Of a stretch of DNA of 64,000 bases, positions 35,082-44,901 are shown piece by piece (position 1 is the first letter of the stretch; every line of letters starts with the position of its first letter). Under the pieces are notes generated by a model. That model worked only from the letters and a program-made list of their open reading frames with translations, did not search any database and had not been told where the DNA came from. This DNA comes from Haloarcula halobia (GTDB taxonomy: Archaea > Halobacteriota > Halobacteria > Halobacteriales > Haloarculaceae), in assembly GCF_029338255.1 (NCBI RefSeq), contig NZ_CP119787.1:2681631-2745630 (forward strand), read 5' to 3'. A program made the translations under genes and the position numbers.

Positions 35082-36815
35082 ATGAGCCAAGGGAACACAC
35101 AGGAGCGGGAGGGGACGGTGTACATGTCCGAGGAGGAGGGACGCGGGTACCGCAGCTCCTCGTATATGCCCACGGCGTACGACAACCTCGACGTCGCCCC
35201 GGAGACGGCCGAGTTCCCCGACCGGGGACGGGACGGCGGCTACCGCGTCCTCGATCTGCCGCGGGTGCCCAAACTCACACACGTCGTCGGCCCCAGCGCC
35301 ATCATGCTCGGGGCCTCGCTGGGCAGCGGCGAGACGCTGTTCTGGCCGGTCCTCATCGCCCAGCACGGCTGGGCGCTGTACTGGGCCTTTTTCTTCGGCG
35401 TCCTGACCCAGTTTTTCATCAACACGGAGATACAGCGCTGGACGCTCGCGACCGGCGAGTCGGTCTTTCGCGCGTTCGAGCGGGTCCACCCGTTCTGGCC
35501 GTTCCTGTTTCTCGTCCTCGGGTTCGTCAGCCTCGGCTGGCCCGGATGGGCGGCGAGCGCCGCCAAGGTCGGCGCCATCGGCGCCGGCCTGGAGGAGCTC
35601 GAACTGACGCTGGGCCCCGTCGACCTGGTGGCCTGGCGCCTCTTTGGCATCGTGTTGATGGTCCTCATCTGGACGACCTACCAGCTGACGCCGCTGATGT
35701 ACAACGTCGTCGAGCGGACCCAGATCATCCTGGTGACCATCGCCTCGGTGTTTGCCGTCGCGCTGTTCGTCGCCCTGGGGTCGGTCAACGAACTGGCGAA
35801 CGTGCCCGGCGGCATCGCCAGCGTGGGGACCATCCCCCCGGGTAGCGACATCGCCATCTTCCTCGGCGGCCTCGCCTACGCCGGTGCAGGCGGGTACCTC
35901 AATCTCTCACAGAGCCTCTGGGTCCGCGAGAAGGGGTACGCGATGGGGCGCTACCAGGGCCGCATCAAGAACCCCATCGTCGGCGACGACCCGGAACCGG
36001 TCCAGCGTGACGGCTTTTCGTTCCCGCCGACGGTGACGAACATGCGGCGCTGGCGCGGCTGGTGGCGCCTCGCCCAGCTGGAGCACTTCCTGACGTTCGT
36101 CGTCGGCCTGCTGGTCGTCGCGACGATGATGATGGCGCTGGCCGCCGAGTACGCGCAGGGCACCGCCGACGACGGCGTGGCGATGTGGGCCAACAGCATC
36201 GTCCCCCAGGTCGGGGCCATCGGCGGGGCGCTCATCTTCACGACGCTGTTTTTCGCCCTGCTGACCACCGAGTACGCCATCGTCGAGTCGTTCGTCCGCA
36301 ACAGCGCCGACATCGTCTACGAACTGTACGGGCGCGACGCGGGATGGAGCCTCCCGCGCATCTTCTGGACGCTGCTGACCGTCTTCGTCCTCTGGGGCGT
36401 CGCCATCCTGGCCTCACCCATCCCCATCGAACAGCCCTTCGGCCTGCTGGTCGTCGCGGCGGCGATGTCGGGCGTGATGATGTGGCCCTACACCGCGCTG
36501 GTGCTGGTCATCAACGCCACGCGCCTGCCCGAACATACGCAAATCGGCTGGTTCAGGGTCGTCACGATGTGGTGGGGGACGGGCTTTTTCGGGTACTTCA
36601 GCGTCCTCCTCGTCGGTCGCGTGCTGACCGACACAGCCGGTCTCGCCGCCTTCGAGACGGACGCGGCCGTGGTCGGGAGCGGCGTCGGCGGGTACGCCCT
36701 GTTTGCCTTCTTCGCGGCCGTGCAGGTCCTCGTCGTCGCGGCGTCCATCCGGGGGAAACGCGCCACGAGCGGAACCGTCAGCGACGCCGGCGAGGCGGCC
36801 GGCTACCTCGACTGA
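35082..36815 (+). CDS. Nramp-superfamily transporter, non-canonical
   Basis: 577 residues with about eleven to twelve membrane helices and the overall Nramp hydropathy (GPSAIMLGASLGSGETLFWP at helix 1, LFFALLTTEYAIVESF at helix 6). The metal-binding DPGN of helix 1 and the MPH motif of helix 6 are both absent. It therefore probably does not move Mn/Fe by the canonical site. The N-terminal 65 residues are hydrophilic. The next gene starts 1 bp after its stop, so a two- or three-gene operon is likely. Confidence 0.65.
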   Translation: MSQGNTQEREGTVYMSEEEGRGYRSSSYMPTAYDNLDVAPETAEFPDRGRDGGYRVLDLPRVPKLTHVVGPSAIMLGASLGSGETLFWPVLIAQHGWALYWAFFFGVLTQFFINTEIQRWTLATGESVFRAFERVHPFWPFLFLVLGFVSLGWPGWAASAAKVGAIGAGLEELELTLGPVDLVAWRLFGIVLMVLIWTTYQLTPLMYNVVERTQIILVTIASVFAVALFVALGSVNELANVPGGIASVGTIPPGSDIAIFLGGLAYAGAGGYLNLSQSLWVREKGYAMGRYQGRIKNPIVGDDPEPVQRDGFSFPPTVTNMRRWRGWWRLAQLEHFLTFVVGLLVVATMMMALAAEYAQGTADDGVAMWANSIVPQVGAIGGALIFTTLFFALLTTEYAIVESFVRNSADIVYELYGRDAGWSLPRIFWTLLTVFVLWGVAILASPIPIEQPFGLLVVAAAMSGVMMWPYTALVLVINATRLPEHTQIGWFRVVTMWWGTGFFGYFSVLLVGRVLTDTAGLAAFETDAAVVGSGVGGYALFAFFAAVQVLVVAASIRGKRATSGTVSDAGEAAGYLD

Positions 36816-36816
36816 G

Positions 36817-37155
36817 ATGGCCGGACCGACCCTCGCCGCGCTCGTCGACCGGCGTCTCTGGGTCTACGGCGGGGGACTGGCGACGGTCCTCGTCGCCCGG
36901 ACGCTCATTTCGCCCTCGGCGGGACGGGCCCTCGCCGTGAGTCTCGTCCTCGGTGTGATGGTGCTCACCTACGCGGCAGAACTGTGGCACGCCGCCGAGC
37001 ACCCGTCCGTCCGCCCCGGCCTCCTGGGGGCGGGCGTGGCCGGCGTCGTCGCCGGGTGCTGGCTGGTGCTTACGGACACGCTCGCCGGCCTGGTGTTCGT
37101 CGCCGGGGGGCTGCTCTTTCTCAACCGCGGCCTGACCGGTGGGGGGGCAGTGTGA
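36817..37155 (+). CDS. Small membrane protein downstream of the transporter
   Basis: 112 residues, mostly hydrophobic, about four helices. No family recognised. Coupled to the transporter (1-bp gap) and to the next gene (GTGA overlap), so a transporter accessory subunit is possible. Confidence 0.5.
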   Translation: MAGPTLAALVDRRLWVYGGGLATVLVARTLISPSAGRALAVSLVLGVMVLTYAAELWHAAEHPSVRPGLLGAGVAGVVAGCWLVLTDTLAGLVFVAGGLLFLNRGLTGGGAV

Positions 37156-37646
37156 CCGAGGTGGCACCGTCGGCCGAGGTCCACGTCCACGTCCACCTCG
37201 TGATGGCCGGGACCTTCCCTCTGCGCGTGGCCGACCTGCTGTTTACCGACGACGCGCTGGTGATTCCGGAGTACCACTACCTGACGCCCCTGCTGGGTAT
37301 CGCCCGGGGCGAGACCCACGAGGTGGCCGAGGAGGCCGTCGAGCGATACCGGACCGGCGGCGTCGCCGCCCTCGTCGACTTCGCCGAGCGGACTCACCGC
37401 GTCGGCTACGAGGACCTGGAGCGCGTCAGAATCTACGACGGTCGACGGCTCGGACGGCCGAAAGTCGCCGTCGACGTCGCGTCGGGGCCGCCCTACGCCT
37501 ATCGCGTCCACGCCCCGGTCGACGTGGGGGCGCTCACGGACGCGCTGGCGGCGCTGGGCCGCCGGCGCGGGTTCGACGTCGTCCGGGAGCCGGGGGTCGG
37601 CGTACGGCCTGTCGCGAGCCTCCGGCGGTTCCTCGCCGACCGCTAG
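37152..37646 (+). CDS. Unknown haloarchaeal protein
   Basis: 164 residues starting at a GTG that overlaps the previous stop. A histidine cluster HVHVHL sits near residue 10. An alpha/beta pattern is visible without a catalytic motif; EYHYLTPLLGIARGETHEV and FAERTHRVGYEDLERVRIY suggest a compact helical protein. It is the last gene of the transporter operon and meets the D-lactate dehydrogenase gene tail to tail. Confidence 0.5.
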   Translation: MTEVAPSAEVHVHVHLVMAGTFPLRVADLLFTDDALVIPEYHYLTPLLGIARGETHEVAEEAVERYRTGGVAALVDFAERTHRVGYEDLERVRIYDGRRLGRPKVAVDVASGPPYAYRVHAPVDVGALTDALAALGRRRGFDVVREPGVGVRPVASLRRFLADR

Positions 37647-40600
37647 GCCAGCGCCGCAGCGAGTTTCTCGACCGGGTGCGGCGGTTCGGCGTCGGCACCG
37701 TCCCGGTCGCCGAGTTGTGTGCGACAGGACGCGCCGGGGGCGACCACCGTCTCGCCGTCGCTGTCGTCGACCTGGTCGAACAGGATCGAGCCGATGGCCT
37801 TGCTCATCGAGAAGTGCTCGCGCTCGTAGCCGAAGCTCCCGGCCATACCACAACAGCCCGAGTCCAGCGGGTCCACCGCGTAGCCGGCCCGGCGCAGGAC
37901 GCCGACGGCGTGGTGGTCTTTCTTCGTCGCCTTCTGGTGGCAGTGGCCGTGGTAGGTCAGCGCCTCGCCGGGGTCGGTCCACTCGACGTTGCGGTCCAGG
38001 TCGAAACGATCGAGGTACTCACAGAGACCGTAGGTGTTGGCCGCGAGCGTCTCGACGGCCTCGCCCGAGAGCAAGTCGAGGTAGTCCAGCTGGAACATCA
38101 CGGCGTCGGAGGGCTCGACGAGGACGACGTCCCAGCCCTCGGCGGCGGCCGGCGCGAGCGCCTCGACGTTCCCCTCGGCGGCCGCGCGTGACTTGTCGAG
38201 GAAGCCCTTCGAGTGGGCGGGCCGGCCGCTGTCGGTCCGGTCGGCCAGTGTGACGTGGACGCCGGCGGCCTCGAGCACCTCGACGGCCGCCCGGCCGATC
38301 TCCGGGTGGCTGTAGTTCGTGTACGTGTCGGGGAAGAGGACGGCCTTCCGGTCGGCCGCGGCCTCGCTGACCTGCGGGCCACGGTCGGCGAACCAGTCCT
38401 GCAGGCTCTCGCGCTCGAAGGTCGGCAGCGAGCGGTCGCTGGCGATGCCGACCGTCTTCTCGATGACCGTCCGGGCCCCGGGCACTGCCCCGGCGGCGTT
38501 CGAGAGCGGGGCGAGCGCGCTGCCGACCCTGGCGAGCGTGTCGACGTTGGCAAAGAGCTTGTCCCGGAGGCTCGACCCGTGTTCCTGGTGGTAGGCGTGG
38601 GTCACCTCGGCTTTGAGTTTGGCCATGTCGACCTCGCTCGGGCAGTCTTTCGCACACCCCTTGCAGCCGATACAGAGGTCGAGCACCTCGGACATGAACT
38701 CCTCGTCGGTGGGGTCGTCGGGCAGGTCGCCGCTCATCGCCTGCCGGAGCATGTTCGCCCGGCCGCGGGTCGCGGTGATCTCCTCGTCGGCCGCCCGGTA
38801 GGTCGGGCACATGACGCCGCCGGTGGTCTCCTGGGGCCCCCGACAGCCCCCACAGCCGTGACAGAGCTCGACCATCCCCTGCATGCCGTTGTCGTTGGTC
38901 CAGTTGAGCGTCTCCTCGAACCCCGCGTCGAACTCGTACTCGGGGTCGAACCGGAGGTTCTCGGTCATGTCCACGTCCCCACAGACCTGTCCGGGGTTGA
39001 GTATCCAGTCCGGGTCGAAGGCCGTCTTCAGGTCGCGAAACGTCTGCCAGAGGTCCTCGCCGTACAGCTTCTCGTTCCACTGAGTCCGGGCGCGGCCGTC
39101 CCCGTGTTCGCCCGAGACGCTCCCGCCGTACTTGACGACCAAGTCGGTCACTTCGTCGGCGATGGCCGCCATCTGTTCGACGCCCTCGACGGTCTTGGTG
39201 TTGACCAGCGGTCGGATGTGGAGCACGCCCGGCCCCGCGTGGGCGTAGAAGGAGGCGAAGGTGTCGTGGTCGTCCAACAGCTCCTGGAAGTCCGCGACGT
39301 ACTCCGGCAGCCGCTCGGGCGGGATGGCGGTGTCCTCGATGAACGCGACGTGTTTCGCGTCGGTGGTCCGAGAGAGGAGGATGGGGAGCCCGGACTTGCG
39401 GAGCTTCCAGAACCGCTGGCGTTCGGCCTCGTCGTGGGCCTCCAGCGCGTCGAACGCTCGAACGGGGGCCTCCAGGGCGATTCCACCGTCCGTCGGTTCT
39501 GCCTCGGTGGTGACGCCGTCGGTCCGGTCGGCAAGCAAGTCCGCCACCTTCTGCTTTCCCTCGGCGTCGTCGTCCGCGTAGAACTCCACGAGCAGGACGG
39601 CGGTGGTCCCCTCGGGGAGCATCTCGACGACGTCGGCGAACTCGGCCGTCTCGCTCGCCATGTCGACGAGCACGTCGTCCAGAATCTCGACGGCCGCGGG
39701 GTCGTGTTCGAGGATGTCCGAGACGTCGTCCATCGCCTCGATGAGGTCGTCGTAGGCCAGCAGCGCCATCGACTTCGTCTCGGGGATCGGTTCCAGCGAT
39801 ACCTCGGCCTCGGTGACCACGGCGAGGGTGCCCTCGCTGCCGGCCAGCAGCGAGGCCAGGTTGACGACGCCGTCCTCGCGCAGTTCCTGGACCACCCAGT
39901 CCAAGTTGTACCCCGAGACGTTGCGCTTGAGGTCGGGGTATCGGGCGTCGATCTCGTCCTGTTCCTCCGCGAGAACCCGCTCCAGCTCGGCGTAGATGCG
40001 CGCCTCGAGGTCGCCCTCGGGGTCGGCCCGGTCCCGCAGTTCCTCGCGGGTGACCTCGCCGAAGGTGGTGACGGTGCCGTCGGCCAGCACCACCTCGCAG
40101 GACTCGACGTAGGCGTCGGTCTTGCCGTACTTCAGCGAGTGGGCGCCCGTGGAGTTGTTGCCGATGGCCCCGCCGAGGACGCTCTTGTCGCCCCAGGCGG
40201 GGTCGGGGGCGAACTTCAGGCCGTCGTCGGCCAGCGCGGCGTTCAGGTCGCCCAGCGTGATCCCCGGTTGCGCCCGGGCCCGGCGCTCCTCCGGGCGCGT
40301 CTCGACCAGGGCGTCCACGTGCTGGCTGAAGTCGAGCACGACGGCCTCGTTGACCGTCTGGCCGGCCAGACTCGTGCCGCCGCCCCGCGGGAGCACCGGA
40401 ATCTCGCGGTCGGCACAGTAGGAGACGACGGCCGCGACGTCCGCCGTCGAGCGGGGGAAGACGACCCCGATGGGCGTCACCTCGTAGATGCTCGCGTCGG
40501 TCGCGTACAGTTGCCGGGAGTACTCGTCGAAGCGTACCTCGCCCTCGACCAGTTCCTCGAGGTCGGCGACGAGGCCGGGACGCGCGACGTCGTCGCTCCG

Positions 40601-40648
40601 GTAGTCGTAGGCCGATTCGTCCGTCGATGGGCCGGAGTCGGTTGCCAT
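37643..40648 (-). CDS. FAD-linked D-lactate dehydrogenase/Fe-S fusion (GlcD-GlpC type)
   Basis: 1001 residues. The FAD-binding type-4 domain is at about 50-280 (PRGGGTSLAGQTVNE) with the matching C-terminal oxidase lobe to about 560. Two [4Fe-4S] clusters follow (CHGCGGCRG near 599 and CIGCKGCAKDCP near 665), then a CCG domain ending CCGMAGSFGYEREHF near 932. This combination oxidises D-lactate or glycolate and passes electrons to the quinone pool. It complements the two LUD-type L-lactate systems in the window. Confidence 0.8.
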   Translation of the reverse strand: MATDSGPSTDESAYDYRSDDVARPGLVADLEELVEGEVRFDEYSRQLYATDASIYEVTPIGVVFPRSTADVAAVVSYCADREIPVLPRGGGTSLAGQTVNEAVVLDFSQHVDALVETRPEERRARAQPGITLGDLNAALADDGLKFAPDPAWGDKSVLGGAIGNNSTGAHSLKYGKTDAYVESCEVVLADGTVTTFGEVTREELRDRADPEGDLEARIYAELERVLAEEQDEIDARYPDLKRNVSGYNLDWVVQELREDGVVNLASLLAGSEGTLAVVTEAEVSLEPIPETKSMALLAYDDLIEAMDDVSDILEHDPAAVEILDDVLVDMASETAEFADVVEMLPEGTTAVLLVEFYADDDAEGKQKVADLLADRTDGVTTEAEPTDGGIALEAPVRAFDALEAHDEAERQRFWKLRKSGLPILLSRTTDAKHVAFIEDTAIPPERLPEYVADFQELLDDHDTFASFYAHAGPGVLHIRPLVNTKTVEGVEQMAAIADEVTDLVVKYGGSVSGEHGDGRARTQWNEKLYGEDLWQTFRDLKTAFDPDWILNPGQVCGDVDMTENLRFDPEYEFDAGFEETLNWTNDNGMQGMVELCHGCGGCRGPQETTGGVMCPTYRAADEEITATRGRANMLRQAMSGDLPDDPTDEEFMSEVLDLCIGCKGCAKDCPSEVDMAKLKAEVTHAYHQEHGSSLRDKLFANVDTLARVGSALAPLSNAAGAVPGARTVIEKTVGIASDRSLPTFERESLQDWFADRGPQVSEAAADRKAVLFPDTYTNYSHPEIGRAAVEVLEAAGVHVTLADRTDSGRPAHSKGFLDKSRAAAEGNVEALAPAAAEGWDVVLVEPSDAVMFQLDYLDLLSGEAVETLAANTYGLCEYLDRFDLDRNVEWTDPGEALTYHGHCHQKATKKDHHAVGVLRRAGYAVDPLDSGCCGMAGSFGYEREHFSMSKAIGSILFDQVDDSDGETVVAPGASCRTQLGDRDGADAEPPHPVEKLAAALA

Positions 40649-40887
40649 GGTAGCGTTCTCCCCTGGGGCGCTGGACGACCCGTGCCGGTCGGCAGGTCGC
40701 AGTCAACGCAGTCCCTAGGCTGTAATCAAACGAGCATCAAAATTGTTCCCATGTTCGCCCCCACCCCGTCGGACGACGAGATCGATGCCAGCGAACGGCC
40801 GGCTACCGGTCGAACACACGTCGAACCCGACGCGTTCCGGCGACACCGGTACGTTTACACCGGTTGCATACGTGTGCACGGGACGAG

Positions 40888-41397
40888 ATGGTCACATCAC
40901 ACACGGACGCGTTCGTCGAGTCAGCCCGTCGCGTCGACGCCGTGGTGACGCCCACCACCGTCGACGAGTTCGCGGGCACGCTCGAGGACGTCGTCACGGA
41001 GCCGGCCGTCGGGACGCCCCTCCCGTTCGAGGGCGTCACCTACGACGGCACGGCGGTCGACGGGGCGCCGACGGGGGCCGCCCTCGCGGAGGCGGCGACA
41101 GGGGTCACCGCCGCTGCCGCAGCCATCGCCGACTACGGGTCGGTCGTCCTCCAGGAGACCGGGGCCGGCGAGGAGCTGCTCGGCCTGTACCCCGACCGGC
41201 ACGTCGTCGTGGTCGCGGCCAGCGACGTGGTCCCGGACATGCCCGCCGCCTTCGAGGCACTGGACGGGCAGTTCGACGCGGGACGCAGGGACGCGATACT
41301 CGCCACTGGCCCCAGCGCCACGGCCGACATGGGGGCCGTGGTCAAGGGCGTCCACGGGCCACGTGAGGTCCAGATACTCCTGCTGGAGGACCGATGA
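40888..41397 (+). CDS. lutC: LutC-like LUD-domain protein, second copy
   Basis: 169 residues with YPDRHVVVVAASDV and ATGPSATADMGAVVKG, as in the copy at 13290-13802. Its stop overlaps the next ATG (ATGA). A TATA-like GTTTACACC near 40851 lies about 28 bp upstream of the start. It is the first gene of a second lactate oxidation operon. Confidence 0.8.
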   Translation: MVTSHTDAFVESARRVDAVVTPTTVDEFAGTLEDVVTEPAVGTPLPFEGVTYDGTAVDGAPTGAALAEAATGVTAAAAAIADYGSVVLQETGAGEELLGLYPDRHVVVVAASDVVPDMPAAFEALDGQFDAGRRDAILATGPSATADMGAVVKGVHGPREVQILLLEDR

Positions 41398-43598
41398 GCG
41401 ACTCCCGACGGCAGAAGGCCGCTCGCATCCGCTCGCTCCTGGAGACGGAGGGCGACGCGGTCTTCGAGAACACGACGACGTTCAACGACGGGCGCTACGA
41501 GTCCGTCGAGAAGCTCGACGACTACGAGGGACTGAAGGCGCGCGCTCGTGCGATCAAAGAGGACGCCATCGCGAACCTCCCGGACCTCGTCGAGGCGGTC
41601 ACCGAGACCGTCGAGGCCAACGGCGGGACGGTCTACCTGGCCGAGGACGAGGCCGACGCCCAGCGCTACATCGCCGAAGTCGTCGAGGACCGGGACGCCG
41701 ACTCGGTGGTAAAGAGCAAGTCGATGACGAGCGAGGAGATAGAGATCAACGACCACCTCCAGTCGCGGGGCGTCGACGTCTGGGAGACCGACCTCGGCGA
41801 GTTCGTCCTCCAGGTGGCCGACGAGGCCCCGAGCCACATCGTCGCGCCGGCCATCCACCGCTCCCGGGAGAACATCGCGGAGCTGTTCGACGCCCACTTC
41901 GACACCGACGCCCCCTTAGAGACCGCCGAGGACCTCACCGAGTTCGCCCGCGAGTACCTCGCCGAGCGGATAAAAGACGCCGACGTCGGCATGACCGGCG
42001 CGAACTTCGTCACCGCGGACACGGGCACCATCGCGCTGGTGACAAGCGAGGGCAACGCCCGCAAGTCCGTCGCGACCACCGACACGCACGTCGCCGTCGC
42101 CGGCGTGGAGAAGGTCGTCCCCAGCCTCGGGGACCTCCAGCCGTTCGTCGAGCTCATCGGCCGGTCGGGGACGGGCCAGGACATCACCGCGTACGTCTCC
42201 CTGCTGACCCCGCCCGTCGGGACGCCGGTGCCTGACTTCGATGACGACGAGACGCCGCTGGCCGAGGCGGGGCCCGACCGGGACTACCACCTCGTGTTGA
42301 TCGACAACGGCCGGATGGCGATGCGCGACGACGACGACCTGCGCGAGACGCTCTACTGCATCCGCTGTTCGGCGTGTGCCAACTCCTGTGCGAACTTCCA
42401 GCACGTCGGCGGGCACGCCTTCGGCGGCGAGACCTACTCGGGCGGCATCGCGACGGGATGGGAGGCCGGCGTCCACGGCGAGGACAGCGCCGCCGAGTTC
42501 AACGACCTCTGTACGGGCTGTTCGCGCTGTGTCAACCAGTGCCCGGTCGAGATAGACATCCCGTGGATCAACACCGTCGTCCGGGACCGCATCAACCGTG
42601 GCGCGGACCCCGATACGTTCGACTTCCTCGTCGAGGGGCTGACGCCCGACGAGGAACCGGCGGGGCTGGACGTCCAGAAGCGCTTCTTCGGGAACTTCGA
42701 GACGGCGGCGAAGCTGGGGAGCGCCACCGCGCCGCTGTCGAACTGGGTGATGGACGCGGGCCCGGTCCGGTCGGCGCTGGAACGCTTCGTCGGCGTGGAC
42801 AGCAGGCGGGACCTGCCGACCTTCGAGCGCGAGACGTTCCGCGAGTGGTTCGCGACACGCGGCCCGCGTGTCGACCCCGCCGACGCCGCCCGCGAGGTGG
42901 TCCTGTACCCCGACGTCTACACGAACTACGTCTCGACGGCCCGCGGGAAGGCCGCCGTCAGGGCGCTGGAGGCCCTGGACGTCCACGTGACCGTCCCCGC
43001 AGTCGGCGAGTCCGGCCGCGCCCCCCTCTCCCAGGGGATGGTGTCGACGGCGGGCGAGAAGGCAAGCAGGGTCTACGGCGCGCTCGCCGAGCACGTCGAC
43101 GCCGGGCGCGACGTGGTCGTCGTCGAGCCCTCGGACCTGGCGATGTTCGCACGCGAGTACGAGCGCCTGCTTCCCGAGCGGTCTCACGAGCGCCTCGCCG
43201 AGCAGAGTTACGAGGTGATGGAGTACGTCTACGGCCTGCTGGAGAACGGCGGGGACCCGGACGCGCTGGCCACCGGGAACGAGGCGGTGGCCTACCACTC
43301 GCACTGCCAGCAGCGGACGCTGGGCCTGGCGGCCCACACCGTGGCCGTCCTCGAGCAGCTGGGCCACGACGTGGTGACCTCCGACGTGGAGTGCTGTGGG
43401 ATGGCCGGCAGCTTCGGCTACAAGCAGGAGTACTACGACCTCTCGATGGACGTCGGCGACGAGCTGGCCACCCAGTTCACGACCGACGAGACGCGCGACC
43501 GGACCGTCGTCGCGAGTGGGACCTCCTGTCTGGAACAGCTCGATTCGCTCCTCCAGCGGGTGCCGACCCACCCCGTCGAACTCGTCGCGCCGCGCTGA
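41394..43598 (+). CDS. LutB-LutA fusion, second copy
   Basis: 734 residues, same domain order as the protein at 13795-15990: LUD domain, CIRCSACANSC and CTGCSRCVNQCP clusters, and a C-terminal CCG motif (CCGMAGSFGY) after HSHCQQRT. The two copies match along the whole length but differ at many positions, so the duplication is old. The last codons end at 43598; no LutA gene is separate. Confidence 0.8.
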   Translation: MSDSRRQKAARIRSLLETEGDAVFENTTTFNDGRYESVEKLDDYEGLKARARAIKEDAIANLPDLVEAVTETVEANGGTVYLAEDEADAQRYIAEVVEDRDADSVVKSKSMTSEEIEINDHLQSRGVDVWETDLGEFVLQVADEAPSHIVAPAIHRSRENIAELFDAHFDTDAPLETAEDLTEFAREYLAERIKDADVGMTGANFVTADTGTIALVTSEGNARKSVATTDTHVAVAGVEKVVPSLGDLQPFVELIGRSGTGQDITAYVSLLTPPVGTPVPDFDDDETPLAEAGPDRDYHLVLIDNGRMAMRDDDDLRETLYCIRCSACANSCANFQHVGGHAFGGETYSGGIATGWEAGVHGEDSAAEFNDLCTGCSRCVNQCPVEIDIPWINTVVRDRINRGADPDTFDFLVEGLTPDEEPAGLDVQKRFFGNFETAAKLGSATAPLSNWVMDAGPVRSALERFVGVDSRRDLPTFERETFREWFATRGPRVDPADAAREVVLYPDVYTNYVSTARGKAAVRALEALDVHVTVPAVGESGRAPLSQGMVSTAGEKASRVYGALAEHVDAGRDVVVVEPSDLAMFAREYERLLPERSHERLAEQSYEVMEYVYGLLENGGDPDALATGNEAVAYHSHCQQRTLGLAAHTVAVLEQLGHDVVTSDVECCGMAGSFGYKQEYYDLSMDVGDELATQFTTDETRDRTVVASGTSCLEQLDSLLQRVPTHPVELVAPR

Positions 43599-43602
43599 GC
43601 GC

Positions 43603-43713
43603 TCACCCGCCGTCGGCCCGCTCGAGGTCGGCGGCAGCCGCGTGGAGGCGGTCGCTGGTCCGCGACGCCAGCAGGAGGCGTGCCGCGCCCGTCGACGACG
43701 CGTCGTGGAACAT
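43603..43713 (-). CDS. Possible 36-residue micro-protein
   Basis: MFHDASSTGAARLLLASRTS followed by a helical tail, ending at a stop at 43603. A TATA-like GTTATGAGG lies about 25-30 bp upstream on the minus strand, the right place for a leaderless start. No known domain. Confidence 0.35.
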   Translation of the reverse strand: MFHDASSTGAARLLLASRTSDRLHAAAADLERADGG

Positions 43714-43779
43714 CACTGCTACGGACGTCGGCAGCCCTCATAACTGCTCACCGGACCGGCGATGGGTGACACAGATTCG

Positions 43780-44637
43780 TCAGGCCGACCCCGCGGGGTC
43801 ATTCCGGTCCATCCGGCCGGCGTCGAACTCGACGCTGCGGCGGGTGTACTCGACACCCGCGACGAACGCCAGCGCCCAGGCGAGCACGAGCGCGCCACCG
43901 ACGACGCCCACACTCGATTCGAGAGCCGGCCACGCGACAGACACGACGCCGAGGGACCCGGCCAGCAGGCCGGCCAGCCAGGCCGGGTAGCGCCAGTCGC
44001 GGTCTCGGAACACGGCGAGACCGCCCATCAGGACGACGAGGAACGCCGAGACGGCCATCGCGCCGTAGTGGACGAGAGCCACGTGTCCCACCGGGTCGGC
44101 GGGACCGACCTGTTTCAGCAGCTCCAGGCTCGCGTAGACCAGCAGTGGGACGGCTCCGGCGACGTACAGTGCGGCGACCCGGCGGTCCACGCGGTCGGCC
44201 CGCTCGAAGCGGAACAGCGACCGGCCGGCGGGGTGCAGCGCCAGCGCGACCAGCGCCAGCACCGCCGAGACGGCGAACCCGGTCAGGAGCGGCGAGTCGG
44301 CCAGGAACGCCAGGACGGCGACGGCCAGCACGCCGACGACGGGCGCCAGGATGGTGTTGACCCGCCTGCGAGGGTGGTACAGCAGGAGCAGGGCCGGGAC
44401 GACGACGCCCAGGACGAGCAGCGGCGAGATCACCATGTCGTGTATCTGGTGGGTCCCGTAGGACTGGGACCACCCGAGGACGCCGGCCCCGATGATCTCG
44501 CGTGGCGTCAGCGCGACGTTCAGCCCGGCCAGCGCGAGGACGGCGAGGCTGAAGAGCACGAACCGTATCTTCTGGGTCGCGGTCAGCGAGCCGAATCCGG
44601 ACTCGGTGGCCGAACCCTGTTCGACGGTGGTTGCCAT
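43780..44637 (-). CDS. Polytopic membrane protein
   Basis: 285 residues with about eight helices and a short hydrophilic N-terminus. Helix 2 contains GWSQSYGTHQIHDM, and histidines recur in later helices (HVALVHYG), which could bind a metal or haem; not assigned to a family. The start at 44637 rather than three codons upstream is a choice of the usual N-terminus MATTVEQG. Confidence 0.55.
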   Translation of the reverse strand: MATTVEQGSATESGFGSLTATQKIRFVLFSLAVLALAGLNVALTPREIIGAGVLGWSQSYGTHQIHDMVISPLLVLGVVVPALLLLYHPRRRVNTILAPVVGVLAVAVLAFLADSPLLTGFAVSAVLALVALALHPAGRSLFRFERADRVDRRVAALYVAGAVPLLVYASLELLKQVGPADPVGHVALVHYGAMAVSAFLVVLMGGLAVFRDRDWRYPAWLAGLLAGSLGVVSVAWPALESSVGVVGGALVLAWALAFVAGVEYTRRSVEFDAGRMDRNDPAGSA

Positions 44638-44901
44638 GTGAATCAATTATATAAGTACACTGTCTATGGCTAAATACCTTGCTAGAGATACAGTAGCACT
44701 CTCGTGAGATGCTATCGAGTCGTATATCAGCCGTCTTCGACTCTTCGCGGGTTCTGAAGGACGAGACCGTCAGACAGAAATGAGCGTATTCTAATATTTC
44801 GTGTCGCCGGCCGAGGCCCACACTCTGGGACGGCCCCGGCGACGGTCACCGGGCCCATCACCGGCATATGAATTAAGGGTGTCGCCGTCGAACGTCCGCT
44901 C

